This document shows, one piece after another, positions 25,701 to 37,136 of a DNA stretch of 64,000 nt. A model generated the notes under the pieces. That model made no database searches, was not told where the DNA came from, and saw only the letters and a list, made by a program, of their open reading frames with translations. The stretch spans positions 33,539,679 to 33,603,678 of the forward strand of contig NC_087065.1 in the NCBI RefSeq assembly GCF_963678635.1, in the 5' to 3' direction. Position 1 is the first letter of the stretch; every line of letters begins with the position of its first letter. Source of the DNA: Symsagittifera roscoffensis. Taxonomy: Eukaryota > Xenacoelomorpha > Acoela > Convolutidae. The position numbers were made by a program, and so were the translations under genes.

Positions 25701-28700
25701 CGCATGCTTCTCCGCCGTTAAGTTTTGAATCAGGACTAAAAACGGTTTGCTCCTCCCAGGCACTTCCTTCCTCAAAGCCAAGCTATGGGCCTGTAACAAT
25801 TCCTACATTTGTTGATACTGAATTCTAGTGGATAACACTAGCGATGACTGAAAAAAAAACCTTACCTTGCATGTAATCGCTCTCATGCATTGCACTTGCT
25901 CCCCATTTTTGATGAAATTAACACCACAATGACGATCGGGGTCAAAAACTTGAGCTGAAACATTAAAAACCAGTTAAAAATTGGCTCACTTCAACCACGA
26001 GTAAAATAATGGGATTAACGAACATCTTCTTCTGGGACTCTTCTTGGAGGCCTTGGGTTTCTTCGTCGTAATTGCTTGCTCATTCGCTTCTGTGAACTGT
26101 ACATTTGGACCTTCCTGTTTGAAAGGTTTAGCCTGTGTTTGTTCATGCACAAATATTTCCGACAGCAACGAATTCTTGTCGAACTTCTCGCCAAAATTGA
26201 GGTCAGATTCCAGTAATTTGGACATTTCTGGACACTACAATAAAACATCGTTTCAGTCACTTGATCAAAACAAACTTATTTTGGAATGAATAGCAAATAC
26301 TCACGTCAAAGTCTTTTTTAATAACGATGTTACGAAGATCTTCAGGAAGGAAATCTTCAGATGACTCAGTTTTGATTTGAAACGGATTTTCAACGTTCAT
26401 AGACATATCGGGGAGATCGAATGACTCGGGTTTGATTTGAAAGGTAGGAGAAGCATGAGGCTGGTCTTGAAGCTCTGGAAGAACTTGAGATGTCACATCG
26501 GTTGACAGATAAAAGCTTTCATCCGCTTGCTTCACCTCTTGCTCTAGATCGTCATTGAACATGCTTGCTCCTGCGGGAAGAATATTAAGCTGCTCCAGTG
26601 TGTTGGGGGTGAGTTGTGGTTTCAAATAGTTGTTTCTGTTGATGTCTTCCGACAAACTGTTGATAAGGAACGCATGGCGCTCATCATCATTGGGTGCAGG
26701 AGATCTGCGCTCCTCGAGATTCTCAGCAGCAAGATCGTTGACAAAATTTTGCTCTTCAGTTGCGGATGAGATGTTGGACGCCTCGTGATCGGAGGAAAAT
26801 TGAACTACGACTGGAACTGGAGTCTCTTCATTGCAGATGCCGTTCTCCAGTGGTTCGTCTCTGAAGATAGTTGGACTGGGAATGAACGAAAGAACATTGT
26901 CCAGCGATGCATTTTTCAGGGGCTCCGTCAAACAGGAGACTGGTCGCTCGTCTTCTGTAGCCATCTCCAGGCCATGCCGTTTTGCTAAATAATAACAAAA
27001 ACACAATAGGCAACAACCAAGAAACCTTACTATACATACATTGTCAAAGCAAAGGTCGAAAAATAATAGGTCCAAAACATTTACGGAATATTTATGTTCC
27101 GTTTTCCTCAATTAACTTATTATTAATTGAACAAGATGGCTCCTATATCAGGGCAAGCCCTACTATTCCGACTGTCCTTTAACTGGTCTTGAAGATTTCA
27201 ATTAAAATTTTGATAGCCATAAATTTAGCACTGTCAATATCAAAAGTAAAGTGCTTAAAAGTTGAGAGCTAGAATTCTCCAGGCATAAATAATTCGAATA
27301 TTGAAAGTATTAAGCTTCCAAATTTCATTGTAAAAAAAACTGAATAAAAAAGAACCACCAGTTTATATATTGTCAACTTTCTCCGAAAGCCGAAACAAAA
27401 ATTACCAAAAATTTTCTAAATAGGCTACATGGCAAAAAGTAGACGTGACTACGATCCGCTACGTTACTTAAGGGTTTGCTGTACACGCATCTGATATCAT
27501 GGAGAATAATATGAATGATTAATATCTAAAAGTTTTTACCGCAATGTAGAGCAAAGAATTGAGCCCTGATACTTTTCCCGCACATGCTGCACTTCACAAG
27601 GCAAACACGGTCGAACTCTGGCACGTGGTGATACATCCGAATACCTAAACAAACAGACATTATTTTATTGTTCCGACTTTCGATACGAAAGTAACGGAAT
27701 ATTTGTGCTCGGGGTGGATTTTTTTTTTCTTCAGACAAATTTCGACTTTTTAACTAGCCATTTTTGACGGAATTTTTTTATATCATTCGAAAACTATTGT
27801 TGTCCTGAGCCTAAATTTGAAAAGATATTTTACCTGTGATCATTTTTCGTAAAGTTATGAGGGTTTAAAGATTGCCATTTTGACCAATTTGGAACAATTA
27901 ACGCGCGATATAGTTCGCGCTATTAACGCGCAAGCGGAGATTTAATCTGTCTTAGAAATCGTTCCAAATTGGTTTAAAGAAGCTTATTTGACATAATTGA
28001 TTTGTTACAAGGAGCGAAATCTACAGTTTTGTACTTTATATAGCGTTTGGGGGGATGATTTTCTTAGAAAAATTTTCAAATTTTAGAAAAGTTTTCCATT
28101 TTATTTCATTCAATTTTTTTATGTTGTTTGTTATTACTGCTCTATAAACGTTAAAAGTTTATGGAGCAGTTATAACATAACATGGAGCTTCGCCCTGATA
28201 CGATAAGAGCAGTCTTGTTGTTTTTATGAACAATCACCATTCACCCCATTGGCTGATTTAAAAAAAAACATTTTCAGCTTTGAAACTATTAGATCTGCGA
28301 TATCCAATGGCCAATAAATTGCCATAAAACTCCCGTTAAAAAAATTGAAAAAAACGGACCTACCACCTTATTCGGCCTCTATATTTTTCAACAACTCAAT
28401 CAATATTGCCTTTTTTACATTTCTATATTTTTCCTCGCTACGAAACGAAACTTACGCTAGAATAATTTTTTCACGTTTAAGCTAGATCGTATATTGCAAT
28501 GCATAAGAACTTTTTCGATTTTCTAGTTAAGCCTCCAAGCCCTTTTAGTTAACAAGACTAGTCGATATAAGAAACTTCACAAAAAATGAAATGGCTAACT
28601 CTGCAGTGTGGCACTGTCAGAAGTCTCTCGCGGGTTGCGAAACTTGCCTCCGTTTATGACCGCTTACATGCGTATAGTGTCGAGATATGTTTTTTTTTAT

Positions 28701-31220
28701 AATTTTTATCAAAAAAAGTTTCACAAAATATAGATTTAGATAAAGTTTCGTTAAATTAGAAACTCCCAGCCCTGAAACTTAAGAGCATTTTCAGGTTTGC
28801 AAATCTTGCCTGCAAATATTATTGCTCAATCTTTTTATTTTCCGAGATACGGCGTTCCGTATGACTTTTTTCATAAGTTATTTCAAAGAACTGAGATATC
28901 AAAAACGCGAAAAAAAAATAGAACTTCACAACCTATAGCTGGGTGCTGCCAGGGCATTATCAAGGGCGGCAAACTTTTCTCCAAATAAAAATGCTGAATC
29001 CTTTTAATTTAAAAAAAAATGATGCTTTCTTGAATTAGAAAAAAACTCGAAAAGGCAAATTTGCAACCTTATAGTGGGTGCTCTCAGGGTACTGAGGTTG
29101 CAAATATTGCCTTCAAATTTGACTGCTCAAGCTTTTGCGCTTACCGAGATATGACGTTTTATGATTTTTTTTTAAAAAAAACTTTGATTGAAAAACTCTA
29201 CAAACTTCAATTTCTCAACGCTATGAAGGTGTGCTCTCAGGAAAACTTCAGAGGATGTAGATCATGCCTTCAAGTTTAACTGCTGAAATCATCTCGCTTT
29301 CTGAGATGTGCCATTTATTTATCATTTTCTATGTTTTTTTGGATTATCACGGTGGGGCGCTGGCAACGTAATTTTAGGCGCTTTATATCTGATTCCAAAA
29401 TGACTGATCAATCGTTACTTTCAGAGATATGCTGTTTTTATGAGCTTTCAAAAACAGTCAAAAGTCTTAAATTTCAAAAGACAACTTTTCAAAAACTGAA
29501 AATGTTGACATTTTGGTGGGGAGATGTCAAAATAAAACAAAAAGGCTAACTTGAGCTTCGCACCACTTGCGATACAAAAATGAATGACTATAATCAAAAT
29601 CAAACAAAGAAAAATGAGTTTAGAATACTAACACGCATACAAAAAAAACTTTCGTTCCTCTAAAGACACAAAAGGAGACAATAAGTCGATAGAAAAAAAA
29701 CGAAATCAATTAAGCCGAAAAAGAAGGACAAAAAATTTTAAAAAACAGAAATTTAACAAACCGTGTTGGTAAAATCACAACCAATGAAAAAATCAAGTTT
29801 TGATTCCACCGCTATTCTAAAATGCTAACACACTAAAAGCAACTACACTGAAAATATTTTACAGCAAAATAAACAATTGTTAGATGTGGCAGCTAAGCCG
29901 AGAAAACACGTCAGCAGACAAACATTAGGCCGACAAATTTATTTGAAACATAAAATTTTCGTTTATAAAATAGGTCCTCGTCAGATTCGAACCCAGACTT
30001 TCACTGTCCTAGTTCTCTAAGTTCTCTAATTTGACGTTTTATATGATTTTTTTAAAAAAATCATGGAAATAAAAATTGAACTAGGGAAAATAGTTTGAGC
30101 TAAGTTGAACAAAAATATCAATAATGAATTTAGTGACTTTGCAAATGAAGTAGTTTTCTTTAATAAGTTTTCTTCAATATGGAAAATGAAGTTGTATGCT
30201 GTCAGCCATTTTAGGGTTTTGATTCTGAGTACAAGATACGAATTTTTTTTAAATTGTTTTTATCGTTCAACTTTTGAAACAAAAAGCCTTAACAAGTGAC
30301 CTGTCTATTGTTACGATTGCATTTATTTCGTTGTTTTTCCATGAATTACATTTAAGAAGTTTTTACAATCGGCAATCTATACAAAGCACCAGAAATGAGT
30401 TTCACACTAGCTTTAATGAAAACTGCTTCAAGCATCAGTAAAGTTCGTGTTGTGGCAACCAAGCTAAAAAATAAACAACCCAGCAAGTAGAATATATATC
30501 AACTATCAATTTAGTAGATGCTGCCCAAACTCAAACCCCTCTCCTTTCTCTGTTAGCCTATTCGCAAGCATCAAGCCATACAGTTGGAGAAGTTTCAGTA
30601 ATGCCGAGAAAGCTTTTGCAAGTTACAAAGCGAGAAGAACGCATGTCGATAGCGCATATATTCATCAATAACGGAAAAATATCTATTGAACCAACGTGCC
30701 TTATTTTTACCGGCAGCGGTCATTAAACCAGTCTGACTGTTTTTTCACAAATTTCGACGAAACGTTTTTCTTAGCAGACATTTTAAGGAATCGATAATTC
30801 TCTGATTTGCAATACGAATTCTCAAAGACGGAAAATTAAAAAACAATAATAATTCAGTTTTTGCTTGTTTTGATTTACAGCACTTCTAGAAGTAACTGTA
30901 ATAACCAAATTTATTGGAAAACTATAAAAACACTCGTTTTCGTTCTAGTCAGATTAAGAATATGTGATGAAATCAGACAACTTACGACATTTAGAAACCG
31001 GTTGCAGTTGCAATTCAATATTTCTTGAGGTCAAAGACTCCTCGGGCGACGATCCATTCCCACTATCGTGAAAATCGTCTTCTGTACCAAATAACTATCA
31101 GATAAGTATCAATTCGAAATGCACAACAAAATCCAACTCAGCAACTGTACTCTTACCGTGAATTTTGTGATTGTCCCCCACCCAATCTTCCCATTTAGCT
31201 GATGCAGATAAAATATCCAT
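19757..31220 (-). CDS. ataxin-7-like SAGA subunit, 13 exons, 1348 residues
   Basis: Exons (high to low, coding only): 31157-31220, 30986-31081, 27540-27644, 26305-26984, 26024-26234, 25866-25954, 25495-25790, 22734-22914, 21377-22522, 21208-21295, 20324-21016, 19892-20245, 19757-19800 (stop TAG at 19,757-19,759). All introns are GT-AG and phases agree throughout; the total is 4047 nt. The start ATG at 31,220 has an in-frame TAG four codons upstream. Ataxin-7 proteins (yeast Sgf73) tie the H2B deubiquitinase module to SAGA in the nucleus. The zinc finger is at residues 68-93, the SCA7 domain at about 386-435, followed by a coiled-coil-like Lys/Glu/Leu stretch. Residues from about 515 on are Gln/Pro/Ser/Met-rich with no long polyQ tract. 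It is longer than human ATXN7. Donors of introns 5, 7 and 8 (GTTCGT, GTACAT, GTATCC) are weak and deserve cDNA support. Confidence 0.88.
23450..24450. repeat. degenerate tandem array of ~160-175 bp units inside ataxin-7 intron 7
   Basis: About six diverged units share, in order, 'GTAG-CG-CATGCAG' near the start, 'TTGAACCCAAAA', 'GTAGTTTTCGAGAA', 'AACGGTCAAAA' and 'TTTTTCCGAGGACCATAAC'. Clear starts lie near 23,472, 23,830, 23,975, 24,130 and 24,305. It is wholly intronic (22,915-25,494). Confidence 0.7.
24590..25035 (-). repeat. tRNA-derived SINE-like repeat in ataxin-7 intron 7
   Basis: The block around 24,845-24,950 (CCGACAATTTTATTTGAAAC ... GGTCCTAGTCAGATTC) is shared with a second copy at 29,925-30,000. 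Reverse-complemented, the segment 24,895-24,985 has A-box-like TTAGCCTGCAGG and B-box-like GGCTTGAATC sequence, so a tRNA-like head is likely. Boundaries are approximate. Confidence 0.5.
25740..25954 (-). other. SCA7 domain (exons 6 and 7)
   Basis: Residues 386-432 contain FDPDRHCGVNF, CMRAITCKAHS and VPGRSKPF, the hallmark blocks of the SCA7 domain. The zinc ligands are Cys395, Cys408, Cys414 and His417 (C-x12-C-x5-C-x2-H); the described ataxin-7 motif has x9-10 in the first gap, so this protein carries a slightly longer loop. The domain is split by a 75-bp intron exactly between TCK and AHS. In mammals this domain has been linked to nucleosome and histone contact. Confidence 0.9.
26965..27644 (-). 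other. ataxin-7 zinc finger, split between exons 3 and 4
   Basis: Exon 3 encodes RMYHHVPEFDRVCLVKCSMC and continues to the histidine near its end; exon 4 starts AKRHG. The zinc ligands are Cys72, Cys75, His87 and His92, matching the Cys2His2 finger of the Sgf73/ataxin-7 family (VxCxxC ... HCxxRHG). In yeast Sgf73 this finger lies in the part that threads through the deubiquitinase module. The splice junction falls between HC and AKRH, and the correct family motif appears only across the intron, which independently supports the exon model. Confidence 0.88.
28600..29530. repeat. degenerate tandem array of ~150 bp units inside ataxin-7 intron 2
   Basis: About six diverged units repeat a core of 'GGTGCTCTCAGG', 'GCAAATMTTGCCT', 'TTTGACTGCTCAA', and 'CCGAGATAYGRCGTT' followed by A/T runs. 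Good copies start near 28,745, 28,930, 29,075 and 29,230. No coding potential is shared between the units. Confidence 0.65.
29550..30060. repeat. dispersed SINE-like repeat in ataxin-7 intron 2
   Basis: Begins with GAGCTTCGCACCACTTGCGA, also seen near 23,170 and, in part, at 80-105. It continues with an A-rich body and ends with GGTCCTCGTCAGATTCGAAC, a B-box-like segment shared with the intron-7 copy at 24,900. Confidence 0.5.
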
Positions 31221-31695
31221 CAGCGTGTGCTAATAAGTGCTAGGTCATTATTTAATTAATCTTCAAACAAAAAATAATTACTGATGATGAGACTTAACAA
31301 TCATTTTCAAATCAACAATACGGTAGATGAAAGATCGAAAACGTGTCATCAACTTTAAAAGAATCTAACACATAAGTTAACCAAAAATTTAAATCCGAAG
31401 GAAAAGAATGTACTTCTTCACTCAGAGGCGAAGCGATAGAAGACAAGAAAAAGAATGATAAAAAAAATCGAAAAGGTCGAAACAACTAGATCTAATAAAA
31501 AATGAACAAGGCTAGTTCTGAAACAAATACATGCCAAGACAATAGAAATTAAAAAACCTAAATTACAAAAGGGGCCCTTCCGTTTAGTTACCGTAAGTGC
31601 ACAAGCTGGATAGGGCCATACCAGCGTTATAAAAATGCATATATATCAGCAATGGAGTCATAAATCAGCATTAAATGCATCGTCGTAATGTTAAT
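31221..31695. promoter_or_regulatory. presumed ataxin-7 upstream region, squeezed against a transposon nest
   Basis: Only about 475 bp separate the ataxin-7 start codon from the end of the outermost LINE coding region. No TATA or initiator element can be argued from sequence alone; the segment should contain the 5' UTR and at least part of the promoter because everything further upstream is mobile-element sequence for 29 kb. Confidence 0.35.
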
Positions 31696-31950
31696 TTATC
31701 TTAGCCGTCCTTCCTCTACAATAGCGCTTATGGAGTTGTCGATAAATTGAACTTCGCGTAGCCATCTGCACCCCTTTATACAAAGTATAGAGCTCCTCAG
31801 GAGCGCGAAGCTTAATTTAGTTCTTATGTAGTTTATAGATTCTGGATAGCTTTCTTGTCTTTTTCACTTAGTCTTTCGGCTAATCGCTGCATCGTCCGCG
31901 TGGCTGATGGAGCAGCGCCACCGGTGCATCCGAAAATTAGCGGGCAGAAG
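31696..31950 (-). pseudogene. C-terminal end of the SGNH/PHD/RT non-LTR element (left of the LTR insertion)
   Basis: Reading the minus strand from 31,950 gives FCPLIFGCTGGAAPSATR and then, in a shifted frame, KLSFALLRSSILCIKG and a stop at 31,696-31,698. These are the last conserved blocks of the RT family whose preceding blocks lie at 56,665-57,945. The two parts are separated by the giant LTR retrotransposon. If a 3-bp AAG (CTT on this strand) duplication is counted once, the frame runs continuously across the junction. One frameshift is present inside this piece. Confidence 0.7.
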
Positions 31951-32558
31951 TGTGACATTCGCCCAAATACTACACAGCGACGGAGCGTAGAAAAAGTACC
32001 TGTTAACGACTGGCAGGCGTCAGTTACCTTAATCCTACTCGTTTTTCACCGTCTCGACCTTGAAGAAGAAGAAGAAAGAACGCTTGAATTACTATACAAT
32101 AAAGAGCCGAGGCATCAGTGTAGCAAAGTGTAAATAATAAAATTGGTTATAAATTCATTGGTTACATCAAACAAAAACAAAACATCAGAAAACAAGCAAT
32201 AAACAAAACAAAAAAACAAAATCGGTTACAGTTCGGAAATTGGTTGATTAAATTATATGAAGTTTCGGATACTATAGAAAAATAAAGATTTAAGAATTAG
32301 GAACAAGCTGTTAATAAAACTTTGCAAACAATTTTACAGATAGTCCAATTATACAGCGTATATACAGAGTATATACAGTTTCTCTTTCATGCAATGTGTG
32401 AAAAATTAAACTGAATTAAAACATATAGAACTAGCAAAAACGGAAATCACGCCACGTATTTGTATTAGTACATATAGGATTGTTTCTCAATTCACTCACG
32501 TAAAATTCGTTCAACTTTTTCTTGAATTCTGTTTTCGATTTTTCTAAATTGCGCAAAA

Positions 32559-34004
32559 TTATGGGCAGTGAATTCCATTTTTAGAAGTCAAATGAAAAAA
32601 TGAATTTTGTAGAGAAGCAGTCGAACAATGTTTGTCAAAAATAATTTGTTTCGTTCTTTCGTTGAGCCTATAATTGGCAGTCGGTAGTCTCAGTGTATTT
32701 TCAAAAGCCTTCTTTTTGTTTGTAAGATATTGGTATAAGTATGTTATACATTTTAACTCAATTCTTTTCTCGATTCCAATGAACGATTTGCTAATGCGAA
32801 GAAGGGAAGAAGATTTAAATTTCGATCTGAAATATGTTCTTTTTAGCGCCCAGTTCAACTGTTTCTCTAGAGATAGCATCAAAGTAGCATTAATTTGTTG
32901 TAAAAAAATTGCTGAATAATCTAAAAGTGATAAAACAAGACAATGAAGCAAGGCAACTAATGATAATGTCGGCAGTTGTTGACCAATTGTATCAATAGTT
33001 TTAATCCCTTGGGCCATTTTTTGGAGAATTGTTTTGATTTGAGCATAAAAAGATAAACTTGAATCAAGAATTATGCCTAAACATTTGCATTCTGATTTTT
33101 TGGCTACATAATGCCCACTAATTACTAATTTATCAGTATCCACATTTTTGCTATCATTTTTTTGACAAAATGTTATAAATTCCGATTTAGATGCATTCAG
33201 ATTCAATTGGTTCTCTGCAAAAAATTCCGTTAGATTATTGAGTGATTTTTGCAATCGATTCAAAGCATCCTCAGAAATTATAGAAGAGGAAAAAACCATA
33301 CAGTCGTCAGCATATTGAACTAAAGTACAACCTTCATATAATCGCTCTTGTATGTCATTAACATATAAATTGAACAACAACGGACCAAGTACCGTTCCTT
33401 GTGGGACACCTCGTTTTATTTCAATCCAGTCTGAAAAAACAATTGACTTTTGTTCTTTGAATACGTTTGTTTAGGAAGCTAGCAATTAAAGCATTTGCTC
33501 CATTTGAAAAACCGAGAGAAAGCATTTTTTCAATTAAAACTTCATGCGAAATAGAATCAAAAGCCTTGGACAGATCTAATAAAGCTGCATGTACGATTTT
33601 TTTTGAATCTATTTGATTTCGAATACTTTCTGTCACATAAACAAGAGCATCTTGTATTGAAATGTTTTTGCGAAATCCAAATTGAAATGGTGTCATTGTT
33701 TGAAATTTGTCAAGTAAAATTTGGGCATGTAAAATTTTTTCAAAAATTTTAGAAAAAGCACAAGTTATTGATATTGGCCGATAATTTTTTGCATCCATTG
33801 GTCATCTTTTTTAAACAAAGGGGTTATGTTTGCTTTTTTCAGTTCGATCGGGAAAATGTTCTCATCTAAGCAAGTATTAATGACAAAAGTTAAATGTGGA
33901 ACTATAACTGATTGACCGTCAATGATTGCCCAAGCAGGTACGGTACAAGGTCCGAGAGGTTTTCTAACATTGATTTTTCGAACTATATCAAAGCATTGCT
34001 TCAC
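32559..34004 (-). pseudogene. LINE reverse transcriptase
   Basis: Three frames follow one another: 34,004-33,765 (KPLGPCTVPAWAI and LKKANITPLFKK, fingers blocks), 33,798-33,421 (NYRPISITCAFSKIFEKI, then LLDLSKAFDSISHEVL with the motif A Asp) and 33,380-32,559 (motif C QYADDCMVF, then the thumb). The motifs and their order are those of Jockey/CR1-group LINEs. Two frameshifts (near 33,780 and 33,410) break it. Without them it would be the polymerase that copies LINE RNA at the nicked target. Confidence 0.8.
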
Positions 34005-34215
34005 TGTAATGTGTTGAAAATGGAAAGGTGCAGATTCAGAGGCAGATTTGTTGTAATTCGGAGGCTTTTTAGCGCCGAAAAATTAGCCTAAGTTTGAAAA
34101 AATATAAATTAAATGATTGGCAATTTTTTTTGTCTTGCGTTATCATTTCACTGAAGGAATTTCGTAAAACTGTAATTCGATTGTTGCCAGAACATGTACC
34201 TCTAACTTGGTTAAT

Positions 34216-35121
34216 CTATTTCCATTTTTGTTGGATAGTGCTGAGAAGTGAAAAACAATTTTTTGAATGATCGTGTTGTTTACTTCTAATCAATTGGCTC
34301 ATTTGATTACGTAAAAACTGGTACTTTGACCAATTATCGCTTGTGCTTTGACTGCGATATGATCTGAGTGAATTCTGTTTCTTAGTCAACAATTGCTGAC
34401 ATTCTGAATCGAACAATTCCGTTTTCAACACGTTTTTTGGTTTAAAATTACGAACAAACTTTTTTTCGATAGGAGCATGTTGCTGTAGAGCACAAGAAAT
34501 TAAATAAATCATCGTCGAGAACATGTTTTGTGCGTCTGTACATTGATATAAGAGATACCAAGGAAGAGCGGAGAGTGAATTGCAAAATTCATTTTTCTGA
34601 TAATTTTTCTTATTGAAAGTCGAAATTATCCTCGGTAAAATTTTGCCGCATTTTATATCCGTCAAAATAAATGAAGCAAAATGGTCGGTTTTATAAGGTG
34701 TATCAAAACAAAATTCAATGCCGTTTGTTTCATAGTCACTGATTATGTAGTCGATATGAGTTTTTGTTGAGGAACTAATTCTGGTCTCATCTTATGGACA
34801 AAAAACCTTCAATCCATATGGAATAATTATAAAATCTAAATTTTCTTTTTCTTTGCTATCCAGATAATTTATGTTATAATCACCCAGAAGCGTAATTTTA
34901 TTAGAAACTGAAAATGCATTATCTATGTTAAGCGTTAATTGTTCCAAAAAATCAATAAAGTTTGATCTGCTTGGGTTATAACACAAATTAACTAACATTT
35001 TTTCTTTACTCGAAATGTTAAATGTAGATTTGCACTCAACCCACACTGACTCATATTTTTTTAAATCAAATAAATTTAAATCAGGCCTCAATTTCGGAGC
35101 CAATTTGTCTGGTTTATATAA
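34216..35121 (-). pseudogene. LINE endonuclease C-terminal part and linker
   Basis: The frame from 35,121 down shows ITLLGDYNINYLD (the GDFN block of exonuclease-endonuclease-phosphatase LINE nucleases). A frame change near 34,795 is followed by THIDYIISDYETN and KTDHFASFIL, the TxxDHxx / SDHxxV blocks. A Lys/Ser/Gln-rich linker to the RT continues to 34,216. The catalytic N-terminal blocks (N, E) are missing through 5' truncation, so this protein cannot nick DNA. The first 24 residues of the 35,193-34,792 frame are LTR sequence, not LINE. Confidence 0.7.
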
Positions 35122-35490
35122 CAATTTGTGGCACGGGAGGGTTCCGTGGAATATTCCTTCCCCACTGAAGCTTCCTTCTCCACTAATATCCACTGCTAAG
35201 GATCTTATCGTGTGTTATTGCCACGATAAGAGACTCCGTTTTTCTCGTGTTCCCGCACGACCGTTTTTCACTATATTTGTTGTTGTTCTGTTTTTTCGTC
35301 CTTTTCAGTCAAAATGGCCGTCTTCTTTTATTTCTCAGAAATATTGGCCCGTCATTCGAAATTTTAAAAATTTAATTTTTCGGAATATCTAGACCCTCCT
35401 TCGCAGTTATTTTTCGTAACTTAAGGCCTTTATTGATTTTCTTTCGTGTCGCCGGAGGGTTGCGCTGTGCCAATCTGGCTGAATGGCACA

Positions 35491-36262
35491 TACTCCCCGG
35501 ACAATTCCCCATCAATGTCCCTATTGATCGCATAACACCGGGTTATCGTCAAGTAGTGTTCCAGTTCTCTGTAATTAATCTTACAAATCGCATTAGAAAT
35601 TGAAATTTATCTACTCCACCTCAACTCACTACGTGTCACAAATGGCATCGTACTACATCTCACTGCCTTTCAACATTTTCACAAAATTTGCACCATGAGG
35701 AGTGTCCTAGATAAAATTTCTTTTCTGACTACTTACGTCATCTTGCCATAAAACTTCTTTTCGCTCTTTGTGATTAAAAAGTTGGGACGTGGCACGGCCA
35801 CGCACCCGTTAAAATTAAATTAACGTCACTTACCAAGTATAATCAGTTATTTATGCGGTCCTATTCGATATTAAAACTAAGAAACTCTGTGGCTAGGAAA
35901 GTTATTCAGTTAGTCACACTTTCCGAGCGAGTTTACCCAATTTTACCATGTCGCCACACAGTGAACACAAGTCTTAGACAGGTTAAAAAATTCAGTCATG
36001 TTTAAATAGGCAAATTTACTCACCTATGTTCTATATACATACACAAGTAGCATAACTAAAATTCTCTTTCAACAATTTTAACAATTGTAACAATTTTCAA
36101 AGTCTGGTTTGACCAAACTAAATCAAAACAAAAAAATTAAAAAGTTCAATAATCAAACTTGGTTGATTGGTTTAAGTTTTAACACACAAAGACAATCAAG
36201 TTTTTTCTCCTTCTCTTCTTTTCTTGCTCACGTCGTCACTTGTCCTCTTCGTTCCATCATCT
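35491..36262 (-). other. 3' noncoding region of the giant element, polypurine-tract position
   Basis: AT-rich stretch between the last ORF and the 3' LTR. Immediately inside the LTR the minus strand reads GGGGAATTGTCCGGGGAGTA, the position where a polypurine tract primes plus-strand DNA synthesis; CCGGGGAGTA is only moderately purine-rich. The first 45 bp also resemble a piece of the pol C-terminal spacer (43,778-43,822). Confidence 0.45.
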
Positions 36263-37050
36263 TCATTCCATTGCTTCTCCAACCTGATCTTCAGCTTCGC
36301 TGTCTTCCAGGACTTTCTCCAGCATGTCCATGGATTTGCGGGCCGTGCCCCAACTCTCCTGTTCCAACAGCCTCGGTTTGCAACAAGGTAGCAGGTCCAC
36401 ATTCACCTTTTGCTCCCGGTGCCTGCAAAAGCTGTTGTGAAGACATAGGCCAACATTTCGTTCTAGGTCAGCTCTTAAGACCTCTTTCTTCTCATCTTCA
36501 GTTACACAAGGCGCTCGAGCTACTCGCTTCACCGCCGTGGTGACCGCGTTTCTGTGCGTTAGGAATGCTCTCTTATATCTAGCTGGAAAGATTGATAGGC
36601 TTCCGTGTTCCTCGCGCGTTCATACATCCATGACGTCATCACTGCTCGGAACCAAGGCATCAACCTCTTTCTTGACCATATTCTTTCAATGGCTTTGGGT
36701 ATTCTCAGAACTTTGCAGGTGGTTCTGAAAAGATCCAATTCACCGCTCATCTTCACGTTGCTCAGCTGTTCAGGAGTCGGCACGGCCGTCTCCTGTTCAC
36801 TTGTGTCCGCGTTAGCCTCCAACCATCTCACTGCCAGCATGGCACTAACCACCACGATTGACACCTGTTGATTCTGATCGGGCAACCCCGTAGAGTACAA
36901 CTCCTCCACGTTCCATACTAGCATCAGATTCCCGCGTTTGGGGTACCATAACGTCTGCGCCAAGCAGTGGCAAAGATACTCCCCATGGGTTCTCACTATG
37001 TTCCTTCGGGTCCGATACCCTGAGGCTCCCAGCAACGGTTCCACCTCCAT
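36263..37050 (-). pseudogene. giant element 3' ORF, unknown function (last)
   Basis: The frame starts with ATG at 37,050 and reads 163 residues to 36,559. A second frame (36,532-36,263, 89 residues) continues on the same strand with acidic, helical-looking sequence, so a frameshift near 36,550 probably split one protein of about 260 residues. Visible features: CHCLAQTLWYPKRG and a Trp/Arg-rich segment (RIWSRKRLMPWFRAVMTSW), several Cys (HNSFCRH, LLPCCKPR), and an acidic C terminus. I recognise no family. It is the last ORF before the 3' LTR, where retroviral env would sit, but there is no signal peptide or membrane segment. Confidence 0.5.
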
Positions 37051-37136
37051 CCTAATTCTGTGTTAATCGTCTTTCTCTTCTATGGTGGGGAATTCAGTTG
37101 GTAATGCTCCACTCGCTTTCTGCTTTTGGAACTCGC

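Larger units (their letters stand above)
32063..35121 (-). mobile_element. 5'-truncated Jockey/CR1-like LINE inside the 3' LTR
   Basis: On the minus strand an apurinic-type endonuclease C terminus is followed by a LINE reverse transcriptase and a 450-bp 3' region ending in a TTC-rich tail (GAAGAAGAAGAAGAAAG at 32,062-32,078 on the plus strand). The 5' end is lost at 35,121, where it abuts the LTR with microhomology CAATTTG. This is the youngest layer of the nest because it interrupts the LTR of the giant element. Confidence 0.8.
31951..35490 (-). repeat. 3' LTR of the giant element, split by a nested LINE
   Basis: Two blocks match the 5' LTR: 31,951-32,062 (outer end, begins TGTGACATTC) and 35,122-35,490 (inner end, finishes GAATGGCACA). 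The LINE lies between them. A 407-bp middle segment present in the 5' LTR (55,891-56,296) is absent here, so either the LINE insertion deleted it or the 5' LTR gained it. Block differences are about 4 in 108 and about 15 in 369. Confidence 0.8.

Noticed and set aside
35122-35193. An apparent N terminus (MDISGEGSF...) of the LINE endonuclease
   Set aside because: The same reading occurs at 56,297-56,400 in the other LTR, so it is LTR sequence fused to the truncated LINE by chance.
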